In this document: piece after piece, positions 16,981-25,594 of the stretch
How the letters are laid out: each line of letters starts with the position of its first letter
Position numbering within the stretch: the stretch's first letter is position 1
Assembly (NCBI RefSeq): GCF_052076105.1
Contig: NZ_CP197245.1
Coordinates: forward strand, 5,766,001-5,830,000
DNA: 64,000 nucleotides
Source: Tardiphaga sp052076105
Lineage (GTDB): Bacteria; Pseudomonadota; Alphaproteobacteria; Rhizobiales; Xanthobacteraceae
Reading direction: 5' to 3'
Position numbers and translations under genes: made by a program
The notes under the pieces: model-generated
The model's database searches: none
The model's input: the letters and a program-made list of their open reading frames with translations, nothing else
Told to the model about the DNA's origin: nothing

Positions 16981-18321
16981 TTATTGCAGTGACGCCGCTT
17001 TCGCGCCCGATGGCGTCACGCGCCAGATCGTATTGCCGACATCGTCGGCCACCAGCAATGCGCCCTTGCTGTCCATGCGCACGCCGACCGGGCGTCCCTG
17101 TGCTTCGCCGCTGTCATTGAGGAAGCCGGTGAGCACATCCTGCGGCTTGCCCGATGGCTTGCCGTCGGTGAAGGGCACGAAGATCACCTTGTAGCCGCTT
17201 TGCGGGCGTCGGTTCCACGAGCCGTGCTGGCCGATGAAGGCGCCGCCTTTCATGCTGGCTGGAAACAGGTCGCCGGTATTGAAGGTCAGCCCGAGCGATG
17301 CGGTGTGTGCGCCGAGCGCATAGTCCGGCGCGATGGCTTTGGCCACCATGTCGGGGCGCGGCGGCTGCACGCGGACATCCACATGCTGGCCGTAATAGCT
17401 GTAGGGCCAGCCATAGAAACCGCCATCCTTCACCGAAGTCATGTAGTCCGGCACAAGGTCGCTGCCGATCTCGTCGCGCTCGTTGACGGTCACCCAGAGC
17501 GCGCCGCTTTGCGGCTGCCACGACGGGCCGTTGGGATTGCGCAGGCCGGATGCGAAGACGCGTGAGGCGCCGGTCGCGCGGTCGATTTCGAGCACTGCGG
17601 CGCGGTCTTTCTCGGCCTCCATGCCATTCTCGCCAACATTGCTGTTGGAGCCGACGGTTGCATAGAGTTTCGTGCCGTCAGGGCTCGCCGTGAGATCCTT
17701 GGTCCAGTGGTGATTGATCGGGCCGCCGGGCAGGTCGGCCACCTTCACGGCGGGCGTCGTGATCCTGGTATCATTGGTCCTGTAGGGAAACTTCACCACG
17801 GCATCGGCATTGGCGACAAAGAATTCGTCGCCGACCAGCACCATGCCGAAGGGTGAGTTGAGCCCTTCGAGAAACGCGGTCCTGGTCTCGGCGATGCCGT
17901 CGCCGTCCGCGTCGCGCAGCAGCGAAATGCGATTTGCCGTCGGTGTGTTCGCGCCGGCACGGCCCATCACCATCTTCACGACCCAGCTCTTGATGCCCCT
18001 GCCGTCTTCCGGTTTCGGCGGCGCATTGCTTTCCGCCACCAGCACGTCGCCATTGGGCAATACATAGACCGTGCGTGGATGATCGAGCCCGCGCACAAAG
18101 GCGTTGACTGTCATGCCTTCCGCAGCCTTCGGCTTGGCGCCCTCTGGCCAGCCGACCGCCTTGGAGACATTGACGGTCGGGATCAGCGACTTGTTGGGCT
18201 CGACAAGTTTCGGCGACGGTCCGAAATCTTCGCCGGATGCGATGGTGGATTGTTCGTTGCATCCAGCCAGTGGCAGCGCCAGAGCGACGAGACAGGCTGA
18301 AAGCAGGAATTTCTGGCGCAT
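16981..18321 (-). CDS. Sorbosone/glucose dehydrogenase-like beta-propeller lipoprotein
   Basis: A 446-residue exported protein with a lipoprotein signal (LALPLAGC, lipobox Cys about residue 21) and a six-bladed beta-propeller of the soluble glucose/sorbosone dehydrogenase family: LDHPRTVYVLPNGDVLVAES, LPGGPINHHWTKDL, GSNSNVGENG, FASGLRNPNG and GQHGSWNRRPQSGYKV. These relatives use PQQ in the periplasm to oxidise sugars; several homologues have no proven activity. Convergent with garD with only two bases between the stops. Confidence 0.83.
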   Translation of the reverse strand: MRQKFLLSACLVALALPLAGCNEQSTIASGEDFGPSPKLVEPNKSLIPTVNVSKAVGWPEGAKPKAAEGMTVNAFVRGLDHPRTVYVLPNGDVLVAESNAPPKPEDGRGIKSWVVKMVMGRAGANTPTANRISLLRDADGDGIAETRTAFLEGLNSPFGMVLVGDEFFVANADAVVKFPYRTNDTRITTPAVKVADLPGGPINHHWTKDLTASPDGTKLYATVGSNSNVGENGMEAEKDRAAVLEIDRATGASRVFASGLRNPNGPSWQPQSGALWVTVNERDEIGSDLVPDYMTSVKDGGFYGWPYSYYGQHVDVRVQPPRPDMVAKAIAPDYALGAHTASLGLTFNTGDLFPASMKGGAFIGQHGSWNRRPQSGYKVIFVPFTDGKPSGKPQDVLTGFLNDSGEAQGRPVGVRMDSKGALLVADDVGNTIWRVTPSGAKAASLQ

Positions 18322-18448
18322 GGAATGTCCTTGTGACTGAAACGATCTAATGCGGCCAATGCAGGAACGTTCGACCTCCCTGCATGAATTTCATGTGAAG
18401 CCGGAGTGATGCGCGGCTATGGTCCTCTCAATAATCAGGGAAGAAACG

Positions 18449-19501
18449 ATGACTGGACCGGCAAGCGCGAGCGACGAAACCACTTGGACACGCTGGCGCA
18501 GCGTTGCCGATCTCTATCACGCCTATTTCACCGGCCTGATCCTGACCACGGTCACGCGCCGCGGCACGGCAGACGCCGCCGAGTTCATGTTTCGCATCTT
18601 CCGCCGGCAGCAGCAGGAGCGCTTTCTGCCGGGACTCGTGAAGCTCGGTCTGACAGGCCTGCCACCCGCGGTCGCTGCGGCCCAGTATCACTATCTCTCC
18701 AACTGGATCGGCGGCGTCTCCGTCGAATATATGTATGAGAGCGACCGCAAGGCGTGGATCCGCTATCCGCCGCCGCGCTGGATTTGGCGAGGCACCGCGA
18801 TCTGCGGCGTACCCGGTGAAGTGTCCCGCGCAATGCTGCGCGGCTGGCACGCCAATAACGGCGTCTCGCTCGGCAATCCCCGCATGGGCTTCGTCTGCAC
18901 CAAGCAGAGCGTCGATGGCCAGGACGGGCTCGAAGGCTATTACTGCGAATACGACCATGATCTGGATATCGATCAGCGTCTGGTTTTCGCGCGCCATCTG
19001 GAAGCGCCGTTGTTCGATCCCGCGAAGGCACCGGCGCTGCCGGTGGATAGCTGGCCAAAAGCCCGGCTGGAAAAGGCCTATCGCAACTACGCCATGGAAT
19101 ATGTACGGACCGCAGCGCCTGCGGCGGTTCAACTGTTCGGTCCGGTCGATGCCGGCTATCTGTTGCATCTCACCGGCAAGCTGATCGGCATGCAGTATTT
19201 CGACGAGGTCTCTGCCGGCTTCGGCCTGCAGCGCGGCGATGCCAGGGTCTTCGCGGAATTCCTCGGCACTCTGTTCGCGGCGCAGGACGATGTTGTGGAG
19301 ATCAGCGCATCCGAGGGCCAGTTCGAAATCCGGCAGCAGAGCTGGAAACTGATGGATGGCGTCGCCGACAACAATGCCCCCTGCGCGAGGGCCTTGCAGG
19401 GGTTGGTCGAGGGCCTCGCCGCCGGATGCGGTCGCAATATACCCATCGCGATGACGCCGGCACGAGGTGGTGCGCTGCCGTTCATCTGGTCGATCGGCTA
19501 A
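18449..19501 (+). CDS. Conserved hypothetical protein
   Basis: A 350-residue protein I cannot place. It is rich in aromatic residues (KAWIRYPPPRWIW, YHAYFTGLIL) and has the block HANNGVSLGNPRMGFVCTKQ followed by an acidic YYCEYDHDLDIDQRL; the C-terminal 80 residues look like a compact alpha/beta unit. No signal peptide or membrane segment. The ATG at 18449 (GGGAAGAAACG upstream) is preferred to the one at 18419. Codon use resembles its neighbours. Confidence 0.7.
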   Translation: MTGPASASDETTWTRWRSVADLYHAYFTGLILTTVTRRGTADAAEFMFRIFRRQQQERFLPGLVKLGLTGLPPAVAAAQYHYLSNWIGGVSVEYMYESDRKAWIRYPPPRWIWRGTAICGVPGEVSRAMLRGWHANNGVSLGNPRMGFVCTKQSVDGQDGLEGYYCEYDHDLDIDQRLVFARHLEAPLFDPAKAPALPVDSWPKARLEKAYRNYAMEYVRTAAPAAVQLFGPVDAGYLLHLTGKLIGMQYFDEVSAGFGLQRGDARVFAEFLGTLFAAQDDVVEISASEGQFEIRQQSWKLMDGVADNNAPCARALQGLVEGLAAGCGRNIPIAMTPARGGALPFIWSIG

Positions 19502-19629
19502 CGCTGACGCTGGCTGATACTGCAGTGCAAATCGAACATCCCCCATGCGTGCGCGCGCATGGCATTGTCCGCGATCGGTGCTAGGAACGAGGTGTCCGGC
19601 AAGCAAGACCGGAAGCTCAGGGAGAATGC

Positions 19630-21075
19630 ATGTCCGACGCTGTCGTCGCCGAACCCCGATTGGTCGATGCCGACAAGCAGCCGCTTCCGAGCCTGAAGGC
19701 GCCGGCCAGAAATCCCCTGCTGGATCATCCCATTCTGCCGACTATCCTGCGATTGGCTTGGCCCAATGTCATCGCGCTGACGGCAGGCGCCGTCGTCGTG
19801 ATTTTCGAGACCACCTATGTCGGCCGGCTCGGCACCGAAGCATTGGCGGCGATGGCGCTGGTGTTCCCCTTCGTAATGCTGACCATGACCATGTCCGGCG
19901 GCGCCATGGGCGGTGGCGTGTCCTCGGCCATCGCGCGCGCGCTCGGCGCAGGCGACCGCGCACGCGCCGATACGCTGGCGGGCCATGCGCTGCTCATCGC
20001 CATCTGCTTCGGCCTCACCTTCACGGTCGGCATGCTGACCTTCGGCTCCATGCTGCTGCAACTGCTGGGCGGCCGCGGCAATGTGCTGAGCCAGGCGCAG
20101 GGCTACATCACCGTCTTCTTCGCTGGTGGCGTGATCCCGTGGCTGCTGAATACTTTCGCGGCGATCCTGCGTGGCACCGGCAACATGAAGATGCCCTCCG
20201 CCATGCAGATGGCGGGGGCCGCCTTGCAGGTGGTTCTCGGCGGCGTGCTGGGCCTCGGCTTCGGTCCGATCCCGCAATTCGGCATGCCCGGCGTCGCGGC
20301 GGGCACGCTGACTGCCTTCACGATCGGCACAGGCGTTATGGGCTGGTACGTGTTTTCTGGCCGCGCTCGGGTCAGGCCGCGGCTAAAGGGCTTCCGTATC
20401 CAGCGCGGCATGTTTTTCGACATCCTGAAAGTCGGGGCCATCGCCTGTTTCAACCCGCTACAGGGCGTTCTGACCCTCCTGATTTTCACCCATATGCTGG
20501 CGCAATACGGCACCGCGGTGCTGGCCGGCTACGGCATCGGTGCGCGGCTCGAATTCATGCTGAGCACGCTGGCTTTCGCGGTGGGTATCGCCTCGGTGCC
20601 GATCGTCGGCATGGCAATCGGCGCTGGCCGCATCGCGCGTGCGCGCCGTGTGACCTGGACTGGCAGCGTGATCGCCTTCGGTGTCGTCGGTTTGCTCGGC
20701 ACACTGATCGCGATCTTCCCCGATGCCTGGGTCAATCTGTTCACCAATGATGCCGGCGTGCGCGCGGCAAGCCGGACCTATCTCGCCACCTGCGCGCCGA
20801 TGTATGCCTTTCTCGGGCTGTCCACGGTGGCATATTTTGCCTCGCAGGGCGCCGCCAAGGTGCTCGGTCCGGTGTTGGCGCAAACCGCGCGGCTGGTCTT
20901 CGTCAGCGTTGGAGGCTGGTATCTGCTGTCTATCGATGCCTCGGCCACGAGCTTTTTCTGGCTCGCGGCAGCGTCCATGGTGCTGCTCGGCGTGCTGTCG
21001 GCACTCAGCGTATTGCTGACGTCGTGGGGACCGAAGGCTGGCCCCGTGCCCGAGATTCGGCCAGAACTCGTCTGA
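19630..21075 (+). CDS. MATE-family multidrug/toxin efflux transporter
   Basis: A 481-residue inner-membrane protein with about twelve hydrophobic segments in two MatE halves. It shows ILRLAWPNVIALTAGAVVVI, FETTYVGRLGTEALAAMAL in the first half and LTLLIFTHMLAQYGTAVLAGYG in the second. MATE proteins export cationic compounds with Na+ or H+. The ATG at 19630 follows AGGGAGAATGC. The gene stands alone. Confidence 0.9.
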   Translation: MSDAVVAEPRLVDADKQPLPSLKAPARNPLLDHPILPTILRLAWPNVIALTAGAVVVIFETTYVGRLGTEALAAMALVFPFVMLTMTMSGGAMGGGVSSAIARALGAGDRARADTLAGHALLIAICFGLTFTVGMLTFGSMLLQLLGGRGNVLSQAQGYITVFFAGGVIPWLLNTFAAILRGTGNMKMPSAMQMAGAALQVVLGGVLGLGFGPIPQFGMPGVAAGTLTAFTIGTGVMGWYVFSGRARVRPRLKGFRIQRGMFFDILKVGAIACFNPLQGVLTLLIFTHMLAQYGTAVLAGYGIGARLEFMLSTLAFAVGIASVPIVGMAIGAGRIARARRVTWTGSVIAFGVVGLLGTLIAIFPDAWVNLFTNDAGVRAASRTYLATCAPMYAFLGLSTVAYFASQGAAKVLGPVLAQTARLVFVSVGGWYLLSIDASATSFFWLAAASMVLLGVLSALSVLLTSWGPKAGPVPEIRPELV

Positions 21076-21082
21076 GCAGTTT

Positions 21083-21610
21083 CTAGCCGACGCGCGCCGC
21101 GGTGAACTCAACATCGCACCGCCACGTCGCGCCGTTGTCATGCGAGGTTTCGCCGCGCCACAGGAACGAGCGAGGCGTGATCTGCGAGAAGCTCCAGCGG
21201 ATCGGGCGCCCGTCATTGTCGCGGCTGAGTTGGACAATGTCGTCGCCCTGCTTGCGGCCGGTCATGGTGAGAAAATTCTGCATCACTGGATCGGTCCACT
21301 GGATCTGCCAGGCATCGATACGCGGATCGTAGATCCGCAACGTGCTTCCATAGGAGTAGGCATTCGCTGCGGCATCGCCGTCGCGCAACTGGCCGCGCGG
21401 CGGCACGATCCAGACATCCTGGATGGCACGGCCTTCCAGCACCCAGCCGAAATGCCATTCGCCCTTGCGCCGGCGCTCTCCGCCGTCCGGCATGTACCTG
21501 ACCACATCGAGCTCCCAGGCGCCGATCAGCCAGCCATAGAGATCCATCTGGCCAATGCGATCCGGCGCAGGGCCGTCGGCCTTGAGCGCATCGAGAAACG
21601 ATGCGGTCAT
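21083..21610 (-). CDS. DUF1579-like small protein
   Basis: A 175-residue cytoplasmic protein with WLIGAWELDVVRYMPDGG, GEWHFGWVLEGRAIQDVWIVP and STLRIYDPRIDAWQIQWTDP, a lipocalin-like pattern seen in DUF1579 proteins. Function unknown. It overlaps the SRPBCC gene upstream by 4 bp (ATGA), so the two are co-translated, possibly with the AraC and MGMT genes further upstream. Confidence 0.72.
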   Translation of the reverse strand: MTASFLDALKADGPAPDRIGQMDLYGWLIGAWELDVVRYMPDGGERRRKGEWHFGWVLEGRAIQDVWIVPPRGQLRDGDAAANAYSYGSTLRIYDPRIDAWQIQWTDPVMQNFLTMTGRKQGDDIVQLSRDNDGRPIRWSFSQITPRSFLWRGETSHDNGATWRCDVEFTAARVG

Positions 21611-22008
21611 CGCGCGGCCTTCCCGAACTGGGTCTGCATCGCCGCGAGGCCCAGATCCATCTGCTCGCTCATGTAAGGCGCGATCTCATTCGGCAGCACG
21701 TCGGCGGTCCAGACGAACCGGCAGCGCGTGTCGCCATCGGTAAACACCTGCGCCGATGCGCTGTGCTGGGTGATGCGCTCGTTGACGATGGCATAGACGA
21801 GGCGCTTCAGGTCATGGTCGCAATCGACCAGTATTTCGCGTGCGACGGAGCCGTTGGCGAACGTCACGATGCGTGCGTCGCCGTCCAGCTTTGTATCGGT
21901 GACGAAACCCGGCACCAGCCTTGTATGCAGCGCGCCGAAGTCGGCCAGCGCGGACCAGACATCGTTTGCCGGTGCGCCAAGGAAAATCTCTTTGTGAATC
22001 GATGCCAT
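21607..22008 (-). CDS. SRPBCC (START/Bet v1-like) family protein
   Basis: A 133-residue helix-grip protein: MASIHKEIFLGAPANDVWSA, LHTRLVPGFVTDTK, GSVAREILVDCDHDLKRLVY and a C-terminal long helix. This fold holds hydrophobic ligands; the ligand here is unknown. It starts 35 bp after the AraC gene stop and overlaps the DUF1579 gene downstream. Confidence 0.82.
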   Translation of the reverse strand: MASIHKEIFLGAPANDVWSALADFGALHTRLVPGFVTDTKLDGDARIVTFANGSVAREILVDCDHDLKRLVYAIVNERITQHSASAQVFTDGDTRCRFVWTADVLPNEIAPYMSEQMDLGLAAMQTQFGKAAR

Positions 22009-22043
22009 GCTGTGCCTCCCGGTTGATCAGGACGGCAAGCTAC

Positions 22044-22886
22044 TCAGTGTACGGCCAGCCGTTCTTGGAAAATCTTGCGGTCGCCGCGCGAGGCTTGCCG
22101 GAAGGCGCGGGGCGAGACGCCCGCAGCACGATGGAAGCTGCGGACGAAATTCGAGAGATCGCCGAAGCCGACATCGAACGCGATGTCGGTAATCGCGCGG
22201 TCTTTCTCGGCCAGCAGGTTTGCAGCCCGCCGTAGCCGCGCGCGCACCAGATACTGGTGCGGTGTCACGCCGAGCACGTTCCTGAACAGGCGCAGGAAAT
22301 GAAACGGACTCAACCCGGCCTGACGGGCAGCCGCATCGAGATCGATCTCGTCGCTGGCATGGGCGTCGATCCACAGCGCGGCCTCGACCGCGCGCCGGCG
22401 ATCCCGTGCGTTGCCGGTCATACGCCTGCGGGGCTCGCCCGAGACGACGTCGACAAACCGCGCGGCAAACGCATAACCGATCTCATCGAGCCCGAGATCG
22501 CTGTGCGCCTCTGCGCTGGCCTGTGCGAGCTCGCCGAGCACCATCAATTCGGCGCGGGGCGCGATAGCGCCTTGCTGCCAGATGTCCCTGGCATCGCCGA
22601 CGGTCTCGATCAGCTCAGGCGCGAAGGAGAATGACAGGCACTCGTCGCCAGAGCCGTGATGCTCGTGATGGCAGGTATATTCGTCGCCGGGATGGCCGAT
22701 CAGCAACGCGCCGGCGATGAGTTCGTGCGATTGCCCGCGGCAGCGACAGCCGAAACTGCCCTTGCGAACATAGGAGAGCGAATGGCCGGCATGCTGTTCG
22801 GAAAACGGCTGGTCGTCCGGACCCGCCGTGCAGCGATAGTCCGTGACGGTGATCGCGTTGCTCTGGAACAGTGTCGTTGCCTGCAT
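22044..22886 (-). CDS. AraC-family transcriptional regulator
   Basis: A 280-residue regulator with an N-terminal cupin-like half rich in His/Cys (CRCRGQSHEL, YTCHHEHHGSGDECLSFSF) and a C-terminal double helix-turn-helix from about residue 185 (DLDAAARQAGLSPFHFLRLF, ITDIAFDVGFGDLSNFVRSF). It begins 9 bp after the MGMT stop. The pair recalls the split AdaA/AdaB adaptive response to alkylation, although the N-terminus is not the canonical Ada zinc module. The metal-like residues may sense alkylators or metals. Confidence 0.85.
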   Translation of the reverse strand: MQATTLFQSNAITVTDYRCTAGPDDQPFSEQHAGHSLSYVRKGSFGCRCRGQSHELIAGALLIGHPGDEYTCHHEHHGSGDECLSFSFAPELIETVGDARDIWQQGAIAPRAELMVLGELAQASAEAHSDLGLDEIGYAFAARFVDVVSGEPRRRMTGNARDRRRAVEAALWIDAHASDEIDLDAAARQAGLSPFHFLRLFRNVLGVTPHQYLVRARLRRAANLLAEKDRAITDIAFDVGFGDLSNFVRSFHRAAGVSPRAFRQASRGDRKIFQERLAVH

Positions 22887-22895
22887 AGGCTGAAT

Positions 22896-23537
22896 TTAGC
22901 CCTGCGGGCGCGGTGGGGCAACCGACAGCAGGGCGTCGAACAGGGTGGTGGTCGTCCGGCCGGCCAGCGCACCTTCGATCGAGAGCAGCCGCGATCTGGT
23001 AATGATGCCGCCATTGCCGGCAAAGCCGCTGGTCTGGCCCGCAACGGCCAGTGCGCGGTGGCATGGCACGAGGATCGCAAACGGATTGCGGGCGATGGCC
23101 TGGCCGACTGAATAGACCGCGCCGCTGGCGCCGAGCTTTGCTGCAATCTCCGCATGGGTGCGGGTCTCGCCGCGCGGGATCATCCGAAGGGCGTCATAGA
23201 CGCGGCAATTGAACAGCGGCAGGCCGTACATATCCACGGGGACATCGCTGAGGTCGACGGCTTGCCCGCGCAGCAGCGCAACAATGCCCTCGATAGCGTA
23301 GGCGACATCGGCGGGCGGCCGGAATTCGCGCGCATCGGGAAATTGCTGCAGGAGGCGGCGCCGGGTCTCGATCTCGCGCGCTTCCGGCAGTTGCACGCCA
23401 ACAATGCCGGCATCGCCCCACGCGATACCGCATCGGCCCACCGACGTGTCGAAGGTTGTGTATCCGTGCCCAGCCATCCCGAAGGCGATGTTAGCAGGCG
23501 AATTGAAGCCGTCATCCGGAATCTTTTGAGCGGTCAT
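22896..23537 (-). CDS. ogt: Methylated-DNA--[protein]-cysteine S-methyltransferase
   Basis: A 213-residue suicide DNA-repair protein with the C-terminal MGMT domain: YDALRMIPRGETRTHAEIA, GAVYSVGQAIARNPFAILVP, and the acceptor PCHRAL; the usual PCHRV is slightly changed. It removes alkyl groups from O6-alkylguanine. The start at 23537 (MTAQKIPDDGF) is chosen over 23594; a later ATG at MAGHGYTTFD is also possible. First gene of a probable operon with the AraC regulator. Confidence 0.88.
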   Translation of the reverse strand: MTAQKIPDDGFNSPANIAFGMAGHGYTTFDTSVGRCGIAWGDAGIVGVQLPEAREIETRRRLLQQFPDAREFRPPADVAYAIEGIVALLRGQAVDLSDVPVDMYGLPLFNCRVYDALRMIPRGETRTHAEIAAKLGASGAVYSVGQAIARNPFAILVPCHRALAVAGQTSGFAGNGGIITRSRLLSIEGALAGRTTTTLFDALLSVAPPRPQG

Positions 23538-23643
23538 CTTTCGAAGGCGCGGGCGGGAGTGCAGCGCAAGGAAACTGTAACCGGCTGCCATCAATCCGCT
23601 TGGCGGATCGGCCGGTCTCGGCTAGATCAGAAGGCGCAACGAT

Positions 23644-23717
23644 GCGGGCGTAGTTCAATGGTAGAACGGCAGCTTCCCAAGCTGCATACGAGGGTTCGAT
23701 TCCCTCCGTCCGCTCCA
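23644..23717 (+). tRNA. tRNA-Gly (CCC anticodon)
   Basis: A full cloverleaf can be drawn: acceptor GCGGGCG/CGTCCGC (one G-U pair), D arm TAGTTCAATGGTAGAA, anticodon arm GCAGC-TTCCCAA-GCTGC with anticodon CCC, T arm AGGGTTCGATTCCCT, and an encoded CCA end. Its 3' end is the likely attachment site of the adjacent integrase element. Confidence 0.97.
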
Positions 23718-23770
23718 GCACTTACCCGGGAAATCCTTGAAAGTTTTGCTGGCTGTTTTGCAAAGTTTGT

Positions 23771-24784
23771 TCATTGTCTGGCCTCCAATTTCCTAATGCG
23801 CGCCTTCATCGCTGCGGCGCGACCCACATAGCGCCGGATGATCTTTTCGACGGATTCCTCTTCCCAAGCGAGCGTCTCCGCGATCTCGCGCATGGTGAAG
23901 CCGGCGACGTAAAATTTGGTAGCCGCGGTGCCACGCAGATCGTTGAAGTGGAGATCTTGCCCAGCCATCTTGGCGTCGATTTTTGCCTTGTTGAAAGAAC
24001 TACCGAAGCCGTCAGCGGACCAAGGACGGCTGCGGCTATTTGTCAGTATGGTGGTCGCTCGCTTCGGAATGCGGGCCAGTACTTCGCTCAAGCCATCGTA
24101 AAGAGGTATGATCGCCTCGCGGCGATGCCGGCTTTTCCCTGTTGTCAGAACGATCGCATCTTCACCGACGTGCGACCACGCCAACCGCATCAGGTCGCTT
24201 AGACGAAGACCTGTATGACCAGCCAAGTCGATCGCGTGCGCAATCTCGGGCGAACAGCTTCTCTTAATCTGCGCAACGTCGGCGTCGGTCCAGATGATCT
24301 CCGAACGGTCGTTGCTGTAAAGACGCTTGATGCCCTCGCACGGGTTGCCGGCGACGCTTCCACGTTCGACAGCATGGGCGCAAACGCGAGAGAGCACCTG
24401 CATGCCGTAATCAGCCGTACGGGGTGTGTCAGCCCATTTGTTCCGCCATTGCCGGATCACCGGACGAATCTTTTCCGGGCGGTCGAACTGTTTTGTGCGC
24501 AGTTCGCCAAAGTGGATCGATATCCGATCCAGCCACTTGCCCCACTGATCGCGGGTAGATTGAGCAAGCTTCTTGTAGTCCTTGCTGCTTTTATAGTCAG
24601 CCACGACGAAGCGGAAGCGGTTCTTGTCAGGAGTGCGTCGATCTTCGACTGCCTCATTGTATGACGCCATGAATTCTGGCGATCCTGGTTCGCCGCGCAG
24701 ACGAGGGCCGCCGCGCCACGCGTACCAGTACGTGTTGCCCTTAGCTTTGACTTTGACGAGGCCCTTCAGGTTAACTTGCACCAT
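23771..24784 (-). CDS. Tyrosine-recombinase (phage-type) integrase
   Basis: A 337-residue site-specific recombinase with an N-terminal SAM-like binding region (STRDQWGKWLDRISIHFGEL) and a C-terminal catalytic domain: Arg I in TGLRLSDLMRLAW, Lys-region TTGKSRHRREAIIPL, box II as LHFNDLRGTAA, and the nucleophile Tyr in IIRRYVGRAAAMK. The usual His-x-x-Arg box II His position reads Asn (NDLR). It lies 54 bp from the tRNA-Gly 3' end and points toward it, the classic layout of an integrated island. Start 24784 (MVQVNLKG) overlaps the upstream gene by 14 bp. Confidence 0.9.
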   Translation of the reverse strand: MVQVNLKGLVKVKAKGNTYWYAWRGGPRLRGEPGSPEFMASYNEAVEDRRTPDKNRFRFVVADYKSSKDYKKLAQSTRDQWGKWLDRISIHFGELRTKQFDRPEKIRPVIRQWRNKWADTPRTADYGMQVLSRVCAHAVERGSVAGNPCEGIKRLYSNDRSEIIWTDADVAQIKRSCSPEIAHAIDLAGHTGLRLSDLMRLAWSHVGEDAIVLTTGKSRHRREAIIPLYDGLSEVLARIPKRATTILTNSRSRPWSADGFGSSFNKAKIDAKMAGQDLHFNDLRGTAATKFYVAGFTMREIAETLAWEEESVEKIIRRYVGRAAAMKARIRKLEARQ

Positions 24785-24968
24785 GCTGAGCCTCGAACTC
24801 GGCAAGCTCACGGTCGAGATCCTCGTCCGCTTGCTTTGCGCTTGCTCCGAAATGGAAGCGGATACCGCCGGAGGGCAAGAAATCTATAGCCGTTGGCTTA
24901 AGGCCGCGGGCCAGCAACGACGCCGTGGCAGCGTCAATGTCCGTTTTACGGATGGTTGGCCGGCGCAT
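24771..24968 (-). CDS. Small conserved protein in integrase operon
   Basis: A 65-residue protein, MRRPTIRKTDIDAATASLLA, followed by PTAIDFLPSGGIRFHFG and an acidic C-terminal helix (DEDLDRELAEFEAQ). Similar small genes precede integrases in rhizobial elements; function unknown, possibly an excision accessory factor. Start 24968 places it 4 bp after the upstream ORF stop; its stop overlaps the integrase start. Confidence 0.7.
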   Translation of the reverse strand: MRRPTIRKTDIDAATASLLARGLKPTAIDFLPSGGIRFHFGASAKQADEDLDRELAEFEAQHGAS

Positions 24969-24972
24969 GCGA

Positions 24973-25509
24973 TTAGCCCTCGCGCCAGAATTGTTCGAGA
25001 TCGATGTTTGCGCGCTCAGCGGCCAGCCGCATGCGTGCGACGATCTCCGAGACATTGGTGCAAACCATCCGCCCTATGGGAGCGAGGTGAGCGAGATCGC
25101 TAACGGTTCCGCAAAAGGCGGACAGGTGACGATTGTGGGAGAGGGCATACTGTCGGGCGGCTTCGGCTTTGTGCTTCGTTCTTTCCACCAGACCGCACAT
25201 GACCGGGTTTTCGACGGGCTTGCCTTGAGCTATCAACAAGCTGGAGCTTGCGATTGCAGGCCAATTGCGATGTGCATAATTGCCTGCGTTTGCAATGATA
25301 GCAGCGCTGTCGCGGGAGAGGCCGCAGGCGTAAAATAGGTCGATCGCTATGAGTAACATAAGTGTCGACGTCGGCGTGTAACCACGATCACCTTCGGGCG
25401 TTTTGGCGTAATCGGCGGTTGGTAGCTGTCCGCGTTTCTTCATTGACTTGAATGTCTCAACGTCGATACCGGCTAGGAAGCAGTGCTGTTCGCGTGTCAG
25501 AACAATCAT
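24973..25509 (-). CDS. Hypothetical protein, first gene of integrase operon
   Basis: A 178-residue protein with a possible MerR-like N-terminal helix-turn-helix (LTREQHCFLAGIDVETFKSM, KKRGQLPTADY). I do not recognise the rest. ATG 25509 is 6 bases after GGA; ATG 25515 sits directly on that site and is less likely. It may regulate the integrase. Directly upstream lies a strong hairpin with a U-run. Confidence 0.68.
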   Translation of the reverse strand: MIVLTREQHCFLAGIDVETFKSMKKRGQLPTADYAKTPEGDRGYTPTSTLMLLIAIDLFYACGLSRDSAAIIANAGNYAHRNWPAIASSSLLIAQGKPVENPVMCGLVERTKHKAEAARQYALSHNRHLSAFCGTVSDLAHLAPIGRMVCTNVSEIVARMRLAAERANIDLEQFWREG

Positions 25510-25523
25510 GGGCATTCCAAAGT

Positions 25524-25547
25524 AAAAAGGGGGGCGAATTGCCCCCC
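25524..25547 (-). terminator. Terminator/attenuator in the leader of the integrase operon
   Basis: On the minus strand GGGGGGC-AATTC-GCCCCCC is followed by TTTTTA, a classical intrinsic terminator, ending only about 15 bases before the ATG at 25509. Any transcript from further upstream must read through it. Confidence 0.75.
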
Positions 25548-25568
25548 TTTGTACCCCGCTTGATAAAC

Positions 25569-25594
25569 GGGGGCAAGATGCCCCCTCTCTTTTT
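25569..25594 (+). terminator. Second G/C hairpin, oriented on the plus strand
   Basis: GGGGGC-AAGAT-GCCCCC followed by TCTCTTTTT. With the hairpin at 25524 and the CCCCG...CGGGG pair between them it makes a run of three G/C stems within 70 bases. Confidence 0.6.

Noticed and set aside
25524..25594. Possible CRISPR or iteron array in the G/C hairpin run
   Set aside because: The stems differ in sequence and spacing; there are no repeated units with spacers. No CRISPR array was seen anywhere in the window.
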